This document shows positions 16,892-25,522 of a stretch of DNA of 64,000 bases, one piece after another. A program made the translations under genes and the position numbers. The DNA comes from Mycolicibacterium confluentis. Its GTDB lineage: Bacteria; Actinomycetota; Actinomycetes; Mycobacteriales; Mycobacteriaceae. Under the pieces are notes generated by a model. The model was given only the letters and a program-made list of their open reading frames with translations, was not told the DNA's origin and ran no database searches. The stretch is from assembly GCF_010729895.1 (NCBI RefSeq), contig NZ_AP022612.1, positions 4,588,001 to 4,652,000 on the forward strand. Direction: 5' to 3'. The stretch's first letter is position 1; each line of letters starts with the position of its first letter.

Positions 16892-16917
16892 GTGGGGCGT
16901 CCGAAAGGGCGCCCCAC
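16892..16917. terminator. Bidirectional hairpin between cupin and PucR-type genes
   Basis: GTGGGGCGTCC and GGGCGCCCCAC pair around GAAA with one G-T wobble. It lies exactly between two convergent stops, so it can serve both. Confidence 0.8.
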
Positions 16918-16918
16918 A

Positions 16919-18388
16919 TCACTCTTCGGGCAGTGTCTGCAGCGCGATCCAGGCGTTGACCCGAAGCTGCGGATCCTCCAGCGATCCGCGCAGTTTCGCC
17001 TCGATCGTCGCCACTCTGTTCCGCACCGTATTGCGGTGTATCCCCAGCGCTTCACTCACCTTCAGGTGCGACCCGTGATGGGTCAGGAAGCAGCGCAACG
17101 TCACCAACTGCTCCTCGGTCATCTCACCGAGAAGCGCTGTCGCGAACTGGGCCGCGTCCGCCGGATCGATGAGTCCCAGCGGTCCCCGATGCACCATTTC
17201 GTCCCAGCCGACGACCGGAGTCGCAGAACTCGCCTGGGTCAGAGCGATTCCCGCCGTGCGGTGGCTCTCCGGCGCATCCACCGGCCCGCCCCGGCTGCCC
17301 ATTCCCACCGTCATCCCGATGCCTGCCAGCCTGCCGGCCAGCACGGCGGCGCCGGAGTCCGCGATCGCAACCCACAGTTGGCCATCCCGCACTGTGCCGA
17401 TGCCCGAATGACTTTCGACGATGTCGAGCGCGTCAGACAGCGCATCCGCTGGACCTGCCGCGTGCACGATGCGCATCGCCGCGGGAATGTCCGGCGCATT
17501 CGGATCGATGCCCAGGACGACATCCGCAGTGCCCCGGTCACCAGCCACCAGGAGTTCCACGGCCCGACCGGATACGACGCGTCGGGTCTGTTGTGCCTGA
17601 TGCTCCTGCTCCGCGATGAGTCCCAGGAGCGCCACCGACGTCGTCACCGCGCTGCGCTGGCTCAGTGACAGCCGCGGCGGTCCGAGCGCGGCGAGCATCG
17701 GGGAACGGCGGTTGGCTGTGCCCACCGGTTGTACGACGGTGGTGCCGGTCGGGTCGGCCAGCACGGCCGATGATCGGTTCTTCTGACTGCGCAGCACGAG
17801 GATCTCGTCGGCGACGCGATCGAGGTCGAGCTCGCTGCGGCGCGCGCCAACCGGACCCATCAGCACGTCCCCGTCGACCGAGAGCAGTGCCGCGGCACCC
17901 TGCAGGGCATGTGCGAGCACCGGAAGCACCGCGCGAGCACCGGTCGGCTTAGCGGCGGCGGCCGTGAGCCTGCGTTGGAACTCCAGAGCCTCGCCCGCCG
18001 AGGCCTGCTCCTCCTGCATGAGAAGACGGGAGACACGATGGCTGATCGCCACGAACGGCGTGGGACGAGGAACTTCGAAGAGGTTCAACCCTGCACTGCG
18101 ACAGGCTGAGACGAGCCTCCGCGGCACCTGCGCATAGTTGATGCCGATCGCGAATCCCACGCCGACGGTGCCGGAACGAACCAGCGCCTCGACGTACGTT
18201 CGCCATTCAGCGTTCCATGTCGCGGTCTGCAGTCCGGTGGTGAGCAGAAGCTCGCCACCCTGGAAGAACGGCGTGGGGTCTGGCAGTTCGCTGGATGCCA
18301 CCCAGCGGATCTCCTGGTCCGGCTGCGCGAGCACGAGGGACCGCAGCGCCAACTCGGAATCCTCGAGCAGTGCCGCGACCTCCACCAT
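16919..18388 (-). CDS. PucR/CdaR-type transcriptional regulator
   Basis: 489 residues from ATG 18388 (a TTG at 18406 would add six). The N terminus resembles the purine-catabolism PucR domain (VEVAALLEDSELALRSLVL...GGELLLTTG), a central GGDEF-like/sensor part follows, and the C-terminal HTH_30 reads HHGSHLKVSEALGIHRNTVRNRVATIEAKL. The family activates catabolic genes in response to a pathway compound. It is divergent from the aminotransferase gene and probably controls it. Confidence 0.88.
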   Translation of the reverse strand: MVEVAALLEDSELALRSLVLAQPDQEIRWVASSELPDPTPFFQGGELLLTTGLQTATWNAEWRTYVEALVRSGTVGVGFAIGINYAQVPRRLVSACRSAGLNLFEVPRPTPFVAISHRVSRLLMQEEQASAGEALEFQRRLTAAAAKPTGARAVLPVLAHALQGAAALLSVDGDVLMGPVGARRSELDLDRVADEILVLRSQKNRSSAVLADPTGTTVVQPVGTANRRSPMLAALGPPRLSLSQRSAVTTSVALLGLIAEQEHQAQQTRRVVSGRAVELLVAGDRGTADVVLGIDPNAPDIPAAMRIVHAAGPADALSDALDIVESHSGIGTVRDGQLWVAIADSGAAVLAGRLAGIGMTVGMGSRGGPVDAPESHRTAGIALTQASSATPVVGWDEMVHRGPLGLIDPADAAQFATALLGEMTEEQLVTLRCFLTHHGSHLKVSEALGIHRNTVRNRVATIEAKLRGSLEDPQLRVNAWIALQTLPEE

Positions 18389-18396
18389 AGGGACAT

Positions 18397-18408
18397 AGTT
18401 GCACAACT
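18397..18408. promoter_or_regulatory. Imperfect dyad in the pucR-gabT divergent promoter
   Basis: AGTTG-CA-CAACT, a 12-bp dyad nine bases upstream of the regulator start. It may be the binding site of the PucR-type regulator; the evidence is only position and symmetry. Confidence 0.35.
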
Positions 18409-18500
18409 CATGTCTTGCTCACTGTGCACCCTGACCCTCGCGCGCATAACAGCGCTTGCCTACCGTTTCTGCATCGGGTCGACCAGCGACAGGAGACACA

Positions 18501-19844
18501 GTGACCACCATCGAGACCACCGCATCCGACCTCGCCCAGCGGCGGCATCTTGCCACCGCCATCCCGGGTCCGAAGTCGGTGGCGCTGCAGGCCGAGAAGC
18601 AGGCCGCGGTCGCTGCCGGGGTCGGCACCACGCTGCCGGTATACGTGGTCGCGGCCGGCGGTGGCGTCGTCGTCGATGTCGACGGGAACTCGCTGATCGA
18701 CTTCGGTTCGGGTATCGCGGTGACCACCGTCGGCAACAGCGCTCCGGCGGTCGTGGACGCGGTCACGGAACAGGTCCGGGCCTTCACCCACACCTGCTTC
18801 ATGGTGACTCCCTACGAGAGCTATGTGCGCGTGGCCGCGGCGCTGAACCGCATCACCCCCGGTGATCACGACAAGCGCAGCGCGCTGTTCAACTCGGGCG
18901 CCGAGGCCGTCGAGAACGCTGTCAAGATCGCCCGTGCCTACACCGGCCGCCAGGCCGTGGTGGCCTTCGACCACGCGTACCACGGCCGCACCAACCTCAC
19001 GATGGCCCTGACCGCGAAGTCGAAGCCGTACAAGTCCGGCTTCGGCCCGTTCGCCTCCGAGGTCTACCGGGCGCCGATGTCGTATCCGTACCGCGACGGG
19101 GGCCTCGACGGCGCGGCCGCCGCCAAGGACGCCATCACCGTCATCGAGAAGCAGATCGGCGCCGACAACCTCGCCGCCGTGGTGATCGAGCCGATCCAGG
19201 GCGAGGGCGGCTTCATCGTCCCCGCTCCGGGCTTCCTGCCGGCCCTGGCCGCGTGGTGCCGCCGCAACGACGTCGTGTTCATCGCCGACGAGATCCAGTC
19301 CGGCTTCGCCCGCACGGGCCAGATGTTCGCCTGCGAGGACGAGAACGTCGTGCCTGACCTGATCCTCACGGCCAAGGGCATCGCGGGCGGCCTGCCGCTG
19401 TCCGCCGTCACGGGACGGGCCGAGATCATGGACGCTGCCCCTGCCGGGGGTCTGGGCGGCACCTACGGCGGCAATCCCCTGGCATGCGCCGCCGCGCTCG
19501 CTGTCATCGACACCATCGACTCGGAGAACCTTCTCGACCGGGCCCGCCAGATCGGCGACACCATGCTGGATCGGCTCCGCACCCTCGCGGCATCCGACGC
19601 TCGGATCGGTGACGTCCGTGGCCGCGGCGCGATGATCGCCGTCGAACTGGTTGAGGAGGGCACCAAGACGCCCGACGCCGCGCTGACAGCGCGCATCGCG
19701 GCGTACGCCCACGCGCAGGGTCTGATCGTGCTCACATGCGGCACCTACGGGAACGTGCTGCGGTTCCTGCCCCCACTGTCCATGCCGGATCACCTGCTGG
19801 CCGAAGGCATGGACATCCTCGAGCAGGCCTTCCGCGAGAACTGA
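18501..19844 (+). CDS. gabT: 4-aminobutyrate (omega-amino acid) aminotransferase
   Basis: 447 residues from GTG 18501, with AGGAGA upstream. Class III pyridoxal-phosphate aminotransferase: FNSGAEAVENAVKIARAYTGR and AFDHAYHGRT in the large domain, DEIQSGFARTG with the PLP-binding Asp, and the Schiff-base lysine in TAKGIAGGLPLS (Lys292). It transfers an omega-amino group to 2-oxoglutarate, giving a semialdehyde that the next gene product oxidises. The true substrate in this cluster may be a longer or substituted amino acid. Confidence 0.9.
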   Translation: MTTIETTASDLAQRRHLATAIPGPKSVALQAEKQAAVAAGVGTTLPVYVVAAGGGVVVDVDGNSLIDFGSGIAVTTVGNSAPAVVDAVTEQVRAFTHTCFMVTPYESYVRVAAALNRITPGDHDKRSALFNSGAEAVENAVKIARAYTGRQAVVAFDHAYHGRTNLTMALTAKSKPYKSGFGPFASEVYRAPMSYPYRDGGLDGAAAAKDAITVIEKQIGADNLAAVVIEPIQGEGGFIVPAPGFLPALAAWCRRNDVVFIADEIQSGFARTGQMFACEDENVVPDLILTAKGIAGGLPLSAVTGRAEIMDAAPAGGLGGTYGGNPLACAAALAVIDTIDSENLLDRARQIGDTMLDRLRTLAASDARIGDVRGRGAMIAVELVEEGTKTPDAALTARIAAYAHAQGLIVLTCGTYGNVLRFLPPLSMPDHLLAEGMDILEQAFREN

Positions 19845-19872
19845 CGCCCTTCCCCACCCTTAGGAGACAACC

Positions 19873-21324
19873 ATGTCCATCACCGACATCATCACGGGCC
19901 TGCGCCCCGCAGAGGGCCTCATCATCGGGGGCGAATCCAAGGCTGCCGCTTCGACGTTCACCGTCGAGGATCCCGCGACCGCCCAAACGCTGACCGAGGT
20001 CGCCGACGGTGACGCCGCTGACGCCACCGCCGCGGTCGACGCCGCTGCCGCGGCGTTCCCCGCGTGGGCCGCGGCCACACCACGGTTCCGCGCCGACATC
20101 CTGCGCCGCGCCTACGAACTGATGGTCGCCGACGTCGACCGCCTCACCGCGCTGATCTGCGCCGAGAACGGCAAGAGCCAGGCCGACGCGCGCGGCGAGG
20201 TGATCTACGCGGCCGAGTTCTTCCGCTGGTTCGGCGAGGAGGCCGTGCGCACCGACGGCGGCTACGGTCTCAGCCCGTCCGGACTGGCCCGCACCATCGT
20301 CACGCACCGACCGGTCGGTGTCGCCGCATTGATCACGCCGTGGAACTTCCCGGCCGCCATGGCCACCCGCAAGATCGCACCGGCACTCGCCGCCGGGTGC
20401 ACCGTGGTGCTCAAGCCCGCGGCGCTGACGCCGTTGACCGCGATCGCCATTGTGCAGATCCTCGAACAGGCCGGCGTGCCCGCCGGTGTGGTCAACCTGG
20501 TCAACAGCGCCAAGTCGGCTGAGATCGCCTCCACCTGGCTGGCCGACGACCGCGTCAAGAAGGTGTCCTTCACCGGTTCCACGGGCGTCGGCCGAATTCT
20601 GCTGGAGCAGGCGTCGGCCCGGATCGTCAACGCCAGCATGGAACTCGGCGGCAACGCACCCTTCGTGGTCACCGCCGACGCGGATGTCGACGCCGCGGTC
20701 GAGGGGGCCATGGTGGCCAAGTTCCGCAACAGCGGACAGGCGTGCACGGCGGCCAACCGGTTCTACGTCCACGCCGACATCGCCGACGAGTTCGTCGCCC
20801 GATTCGGCGAAGCCATCTCCGCACTGCGCGTCGGACCGGCCGCCGATGAGGCGTCGCAGATCGGCCCGATGATCAGCGCGGGTGCGGCGAAGACGATCCG
20901 GGAACTCATTGCGACGACCGTCGATGCCGGCGCGTCGGTGGCCGCGACGGCTTCAGCGCCCTCGACGGGCCACTTCGTGGCGCCGGCGCTGCTGACGGGC
21001 GTGCCTGCCGATGCGGAGATCCTGCAGACTGAGATCTTCGGTCCTGTCGCGCCCGTCGTGGTGTGGGACGACGAGGATCAACTGGTCGAATGGGTCAACG
21101 GCACCGAATACGGTTTGGCGGCTTACGTTTACGCCGGACGACTGCAGGACGCGCTGCGGATTGCCGAGCGCACCGACGCCGGGATGGTCGGCATCAACCG
21201 AGGGATCGTCTCGGATCCGTCCGCGCCGTTCGGCGGCACCAAGCAGAGCGGTCTCGGCCGTGAAGGTGCCCGCATCGGCCTGCACGAGTTCCAGGAGACG
21301 CAGTACTTCAGCGTCGGCGACTGA
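19873..21324 (+). CDS. gabD: Succinate-semialdehyde dehydrogenase family enzyme
   Basis: 483 residues, aldehyde dehydrogenase superfamily. TPWNFPAAMATRKIAPALAAGCTVVLKPA binds NAD(P); the general base is in MELGGNAPF (Glu257) and the catalytic nucleophile in SGQACTAANRF (Cys291). It begins 28 nt after gabT behind TTAGGAGAC, so both form an operon converting a 4-aminobutyrate-like compound to a dicarboxylate for central metabolism. Confidence 0.9.
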   Translation: MSITDIITGLRPAEGLIIGGESKAAASTFTVEDPATAQTLTEVADGDAADATAAVDAAAAAFPAWAAATPRFRADILRRAYELMVADVDRLTALICAENGKSQADARGEVIYAAEFFRWFGEEAVRTDGGYGLSPSGLARTIVTHRPVGVAALITPWNFPAAMATRKIAPALAAGCTVVLKPAALTPLTAIAIVQILEQAGVPAGVVNLVNSAKSAEIASTWLADDRVKKVSFTGSTGVGRILLEQASARIVNASMELGGNAPFVVTADADVDAAVEGAMVAKFRNSGQACTAANRFYVHADIADEFVARFGEAISALRVGPAADEASQIGPMISAGAAKTIRELIATTVDAGASVAATASAPSTGHFVAPALLTGVPADAEILQTEIFGPVAPVVVWDDEDQLVEWVNGTEYGLAAYVYAGRLQDALRIAERTDAGMVGINRGIVSDPSAPFGGTKQSGLGREGARIGLHEFQETQYFSVGD

Positions 21325-21333
21325 CGCGTGGGA

Positions 21334-21363
21334 GGCCGGGTGCGCAGCGCTGCGCACCCGGCC
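21334..21363. terminator. Perfect 30-bp palindrome, bidirectional terminator
   Basis: GGCCGGGTGCGCAGC is followed directly by its exact reverse complement. It lies ten bases after the gabD stop and before the convergent TetR gene. Confidence 0.8.
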
Positions 21364-21394
21364 CAGGCCTCTCCGCCGCGGTCAGGACCCTCGG

Positions 21395-21976
21395 CTAGTC
21401 GCGGGCCTCGGACTTCACGTACGTCGACATGAGCCGGCTGAAACCGCGGACCTGCGCCTCAGCCTTGGCGGCCTGCTCGGGCCCCATGGCGATGAACTGG
21501 AAGATGATCCCGTCACCGACCGCCTGGATCAGTTGGGTGAGTTCTTCATCCTCTCCAAGACCCATCGTGGCCAACGAAGCCGCCGTGTAGTGGTGATAGA
21601 TCCGGTAGATGTGCTTGACGTAGGCAGCCAGACGCGGCCGATGCCTCGCCTCCAGAATCATCTCCATCTGAAATGCCTGGACGTCAGGCTTCTCTCGCAT
21701 TACGTCCACCAGATGCCCGTAGAAGTCATTGCCGTCCTCGACCTCCGTGATGGTCGGGAGTGTCACCTCAAGGGCGTAGTTCAGCGCCTCCTCGAGAACC
21801 TCGTCGAGCGAGTTGAAATGATGCTGGATGGTCCCGTGCGTCACGTTGGCCTCTTTGGCCAACGAACGGTAGGTCAGCTTCGTCAGGCCTTCTCGCGCCA
21901 CGAGGCTCACGGCGGCGACGATCAGGGCCTGACGCCCTTCCCCGTACGCGACTTGACCTTTGGGTGGCGATCCCAA
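21395..21976 (-). CDS. TetR-family transcriptional regulator
   Basis: 193 residues. HTH is ALIVAAVSLVAREGLTKLTYRSLAKEANVTHGTIQHHFNSLDEVLEEAL (about 17-65). Start taken as TTG 21976, with AGGGAG seven bases upstream. It is convergent with gabD and therefore may or may not act on the catabolic island; it is the second TetR candidate for the TTGAAC-N4-GTTCAA sites. Confidence 0.87.
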   Translation of the reverse strand: MGSPPKGQVAYGEGRQALIVAAVSLVAREGLTKLTYRSLAKEANVTHGTIQHHFNSLDEVLEEALNYALEVTLPTITEVEDGNDFYGHLVDVMREKPDVQAFQMEMILEARHRPRLAAYVKHIYRIYHHYTAASLATMGLGEDEELTQLIQAVGDGIIFQFIAMGPEQAAKAEAQVRGFSRLMSTYVKSEARD

Positions 21977-22166
21977 CGACAGCTCCCTAATGCTCGGCGA
22001 GACAGGCGCGCCAGGCGTGAGTCCGTTGACCTGCTGGCGGCCACACTGTGAACTCGTTCCTGACGGTAACGCAACGCTCCGGAGTTCGCTGCGCGTGCGG
22101 GCGAGTCTGCTTGCACCCCCGCGTCACTCCGACGACTGTGCAAGCCAACCCTGATCGGCGACGCGC

Positions 22167-22619
22167 TCAGTCGCGGGACTGGGCGGGATCGTCGTCGTCC
22201 AGCGCGGGGGCATGACCGGCCGGAACACGTGTCCGCAGTTCCTCGGCGAGATCGGCCACGAGGAGCCGACGGCGCTCTTCGAACTCCTCGTCCTCCCCCC
22301 ACAGGCTCAACTGGTTAGCAAGTGCATCGCTGGCCTCAGCACGCAGTTCCGACACCAACTCGACGAGGTACTCCCGACGGAAGTCGTCACATGCCTGGCC
22401 AGTGGCCCACAGTTCGAGTTGATTCGCCGCGGCGATCATCAGCTCCCGCAGCGCCTGCCGTTCGTCCAAAGACCGCCCGTCAGCATCCAGATCCGAGGGC
22501 GCGGACGCACACGGACCGATCTCGGCCGGATCACTGACAACCTTGGCCGACCGGCGTCTGGCTGTGATCGGATTGTGTTCGGCAAAACGCGACAACGATC
22601 CACCCCTCCCCCTGCGCAC
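22167..22619 (-). CDS. Small protein with two tandem ANQLxLW repeats (paralogue)
   Basis: Up to 150 residues; the start (GTG 22619 used) is uncertain and a TTG at about 22595 is possible. The C-terminal half has AANQLELWATGQACDDFRREYLVELVSELRA followed by LANQLSLWGEDEEFEERRRLLVADLAEELR, the same duplicated unit as the gene at 8885-9220; AANQLELWA-GQ-CDDFRR-YL is nearly identical between them. The N-terminal parts are unlike. The Asp-rich tail (DDDDPAQ) is distinct. Function unknown. Confidence 0.65.
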   Translation of the reverse strand: MRRGRGGSLSRFAEHNPITARRRSAKVVSDPAEIGPCASAPSDLDADGRSLDERQALRELMIAAANQLELWATGQACDDFRREYLVELVSELRAEASDALANQLSLWGEDEEFEERRRLLVADLAEELRTRVPAGHAPALDDDDPAQSRD

Positions 22620-22750
22620 CGATCACCCCCGCGGTACGGCGCTGAGGAAAGTGTGCCACAAGCACACACACCCGCTGACTGGGGTGCGCCGTAACGGTCC
22701 TGATCTGCCGATTCGGGCGCTCGTAGGCGGCGGCCCGGGACCGGCCGTGT

Positions 22751-24076
22751 TTAGCCGTGCCGACTGGCGTCGTCCGCCGGGGGCTCACTCGCGCCGAGTC
22801 GCGCGCCGTCGACCGCGCCCGCTCCGCATGCGCAGATCAGCGCTGCGACCGGCACCACGATCAGGGCTTGGTTCAGCGAGACGAATTCAGCAAGCCACCC
22901 AATGACCGCCGGACCGGACAGCGTCGCGACGTAGCCGAGTCCCACGACGTAGGACAGCTCCTTGCCCGACCCGCCCGAGACCGCGCCGGCGGCCGTGAAC
23001 ACCTGCGGTATTCCGCCACAGATGCCCAGGCCGAAGATCGCCCACCCCAAGAGGGTGAGGATCAACGAGTCCGTGTACACGACGAGCACCGCTCCGACCG
23101 TGGCCACGGCCGAACCCCACCGCAGCACCCGAACCGCGCCGACCCGATCCGCGATGCGATCGATCGTGAACCGTCCGATCGTCATCGCGACCACAAAGGC
23201 CGTGAAGGCCATGGTCCCAGTGGTCGGTGAAGCCCCTCGGTGCTCCTGCGCATGCAGGCTGCTCCAGTCCATGGCCGACCCCTCGGCCAGGAACAGCAGG
23301 AAGGAGAGAACTCCCAGGACCGCCAGTCTGCGCCACCGTGCCGACTTGTCGACCGGTTCGGAGGACTCTTCGAGCGGCGCCTCGACCTGGACCGGCCCGG
23401 ATCCCATCCATCGGCGCCACAGCGCAGGCTTGACGGCGATCACGGCCCCCGCGCTCACCAGGCCGATGATCAGCGTCACCACAGGGGCCTTGGCGTGGAC
23501 CGCGAAACCCACTGCGCTGCCCAGTGACCCGAGCGCGGTGCCGACAGAGAAGAACCCGTGAAACAGCCCCATGATGGGCCGTTCGTAGTCACGCTCCACC
23601 TCGACCGCAGCGACATTCATCGCCACGTCCCCGGTGCCGACGCAGATCCCGAAGACGACGGCCGCCACCATGGCCTGCGCCATGGAGGCCGCACACATCG
23701 GAACCACGACGGCCAGGGCCATCGCTGTCACGCTGATCAGCGAGACCGGCCCACTTCCGAAGCGGTCGGACAGCCTTCCGCCCACCTGCATGCCCACGAC
23801 TGCGCCGACGCCCACCGCCAGCAGCACCGTGCCCAGCTGCCCCGCGGTGAGACCGACGGACTCCTTGAGTTCCGGCAGGTGCACGGCCCAGGTGCCGATG
23901 GTGACGCCGAAGGCGGCGAACAGCACCAGAACCGCTACGCGAGCGCGCGGTCCGGCACGGTCGAGTTGGTCTGCGGCGAAAGCGGACAGCTTCGTCGCTC
24001 CTTCCTGGACGAGCGGGACGTTCGGTCCGCTCTCGCGCACGACCGACTGAGGCGGCCAACCCGACACTTTGAACAT
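22751..24076 (-). CDS. MFS transporter (YbjJ-like)
   Basis: 441 residues from ATG 24076, about 12 membrane helices. Signature stretches are VLVLFAAFGVTIGTWAVHLPELKESVGLTAGQLGTVLLAVGVGAVVGMQVGGRLSDRFGS, matching the small-molecule exporter branch related to E. coli YbjJ, with a cytoplasmic loop near the middle (PVQVEAPLEESSEPVDKSARWRR). The true start may be further in, since the first 30 residues are not membrane-like and no ribosome site precedes ATG 24076. Substrate unknown. Confidence 0.82.
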   Translation of the reverse strand: MFKVSGWPPQSVVRESGPNVPLVQEGATKLSAFAADQLDRAGPRARVAVLVLFAAFGVTIGTWAVHLPELKESVGLTAGQLGTVLLAVGVGAVVGMQVGGRLSDRFGSGPVSLISVTAMALAVVVPMCAASMAQAMVAAVVFGICVGTGDVAMNVAAVEVERDYERPIMGLFHGFFSVGTALGSLGSAVGFAVHAKAPVVTLIIGLVSAGAVIAVKPALWRRWMGSGPVQVEAPLEESSEPVDKSARWRRLAVLGVLSFLLFLAEGSAMDWSSLHAQEHRGASPTTGTMAFTAFVVAMTIGRFTIDRIADRVGAVRVLRWGSAVATVGAVLVVYTDSLILTLLGWAIFGLGICGGIPQVFTAAGAVSGGSGKELSYVVGLGYVATLSGPAVIGWLAEFVSLNQALIVVPVAALICACGAGAVDGARLGASEPPADDASRHG

Positions 24077-24214
24077 ATGTAGAAAATTGGCTGTGCCTAA
24101 ATTAACCGTCGCCAATTGTGCCGTCAACAGGAGCGGGCAGCCCATCTTCGCGTTGAGACGGCACCCGGGGTGGCGCGCACTCGCACTCCACCACCCTCGG
24201 TGCGATCTCACCGC

Positions 24215-24233
24215 GCATTAGGATCTCTAATGC
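24215..24233. promoter_or_regulatory. LysR-type T-N11-A box upstream of lysE
   Basis: GCATTAG-GATCT-CTAATGC, 7-bp perfect arms with 5-nt spacer, containing the T-N11-A core used by LysR-type regulators. It lies 55 bp upstream of the lysE start. LysE genes in actinobacteria are usually activated by LysG, a LysR-type protein encoded divergently; no such gene is adjacent here. Confidence 0.65.
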
Positions 24234-24287
24234 ACATCAAAAATCATTAGCTGTACTCAGATCGCCCCGCGCCCTAGCGTGGCAGTC

Positions 24288-24893
24288 ATGCCCACCCCCC
24301 TGGTCTTCGCGACCGGCTTCCTGACCAGCATCACGCTGATCGCCGCGATCGGTGCGCAGAACGCCTTCGTGCTGCGCCAGGGCATCCGCCGCGAGCACGT
24401 GGGTGCCGTGGTGACGTTGTGCGCGGTCTCGGATCTGGCGCTCATCGCGATCGGCATCGCAGGCTTCGGCGCCGTCATCGCCGCGCATCCCGATGTCGTC
24501 ACCGTCGCCAAGTTCGGCGGCGCGGCGTTTCTCGTGGGCTATGGCCTGCTGGCGGCCAAGCGCGCCCTCACACCGGGAACGCTGACCCCGTCCGACGTCT
24601 CACCGGCGCGACTGGGCGCGGTGTTGGCGACGTGCCTGGCCCTGACGTTCCTCAATCCGCACGTCTACCTCGACACCGTCGTACTGATAGGGGCGCTGGC
24701 CAACGAGCACCGTGATGCACGGTGGCTGTTCGGGATCGGGGCGGCCGCCGCGAGTGCGGTCTGGTTCACGACGCTGGGTTACGGGGCAACGCGACTGTCC
24801 GCGTTGTTCGGCAGGCCCGCGACGTGGCGAGTTCTCGACGGTGCCGTTGCGGTCACGATGATCTCTTTGGGCGTGTACCTCGCGGCGTCATGA
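24288..24893 (+). CDS. lysE: LysE-family amino acid exporter
   Basis: 201 residues with about six membrane helices. [25 protein letters not shown] is the LysE signature ([11 protein letters not shown]), and [19 protein letters not shown] is the second conserved NPxxYLD motif. It exports lysine/arginine-type amino acids. ATG 24288 chosen; TAGCGT upstream suggests a nearly leaderless transcript. A GTG at 24279 is the alternative. Confidence 0.9.
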   Translation: MPTPLVFATGFLTSITLIAAIGAQNAFVLRQGIRREHVGAVVTLCAVSDLALIAIGIAGFGAVIAAHPDVVTVAKFGGAAFLVGYGLLAAKRALTPGTLTPSDVSPARLGAVLATCLALTFLNPHVYLDTVVLIGALANEHRDARWLFGIGAAAASAVWFTTLGYGATRLSALFGRPATWRVLDGAVAVTMISLGVYLAAS

Positions 24894-24916
24894 GATGTTC
24901 TGCAACAATCGTAGGA

Positions 24917-25522
24917 ATGGACGCCCGCGAACCACTCGGTCTCCGGGAACGCAAGAAAATCCGCACCCGAGACGCGATCCGGCGTGAAGCCTTCCGACTC
25001 TTCGAGCGGAACGGCTACCCCAACACGACCGTCGAGCAGATCGCTGAGGCCGCCGACATCTCGTCGCGCACCTTCTTCCGGTACTTCCCCGCCAAGGAAC
25101 ACGTCCTCATCGACGACGACCTGATCCCGCCGATCATCGAGGCGTTCATCGCGGCCCCTCCCGAGTTGCCTCCGCTCGAGGCCTACAAGCAGGCCGTCCA
25201 GACCTCATTCGCGAAGTTGACCCCGGAACAGCGGGACAACGCCATCCGCGGGCAGCGACTGATGTACTCCGTGCCCGAGGCGCGTGCCATCCTCTACTCG
25301 GACTACGTCCGACTGATCGGCCTGATCGCCGACGCCCTCATGATTCGCCTGGCCGAACCCGTCTCCGACTTCGAGCGCCGTATCCTCGCTGGTTCGATCG
25401 TCGGCGTGCTGATCGCGTGCTCCGACGGCACCCCGATGCCGGGCAGCCCGATTTCGGACGGTCTCGACATCCTGAGCCGAAGGCTCACCCTGGACAGCCC
25501 CGGGCACGACACAATGGGCTGA
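24917..25522 (+). CDS. TetR-family transcriptional regulator
   Basis: 201 residues from ATG 24917. HTH region LRERKKIRTRDAIRREAFRLFERNGYPNTTVEQIAEAADISSRTFFRYFPAKEHVL is a clear TetR domain. It overlaps the following SDR gene (TGATG), so it probably controls that enzyme. Longer upstream frames overlap lysE and were rejected. Confidence 0.88.
   Translation: MDAREPLGLRERKKIRTRDAIRREAFRLFERNGYPNTTVEQIAEAADISSRTFFRYFPAKEHVLIDDDLIPPIIEAFIAAPPELPPLEAYKQAVQTSFAKLTPEQRDNAIRGQRLMYSVPEARAILYSDYVRLIGLIADALMIRLAEPVSDFERRILAGSIVGVLIACSDGTPMPGSPISDGLDILSRRLTLDSPGHDTMG

Noticed and set aside
24070..24085. TTGAACATATG near the MFS start, similar to the island operator.
   Set aside because: Only one half-site matches; the second arm is absent.
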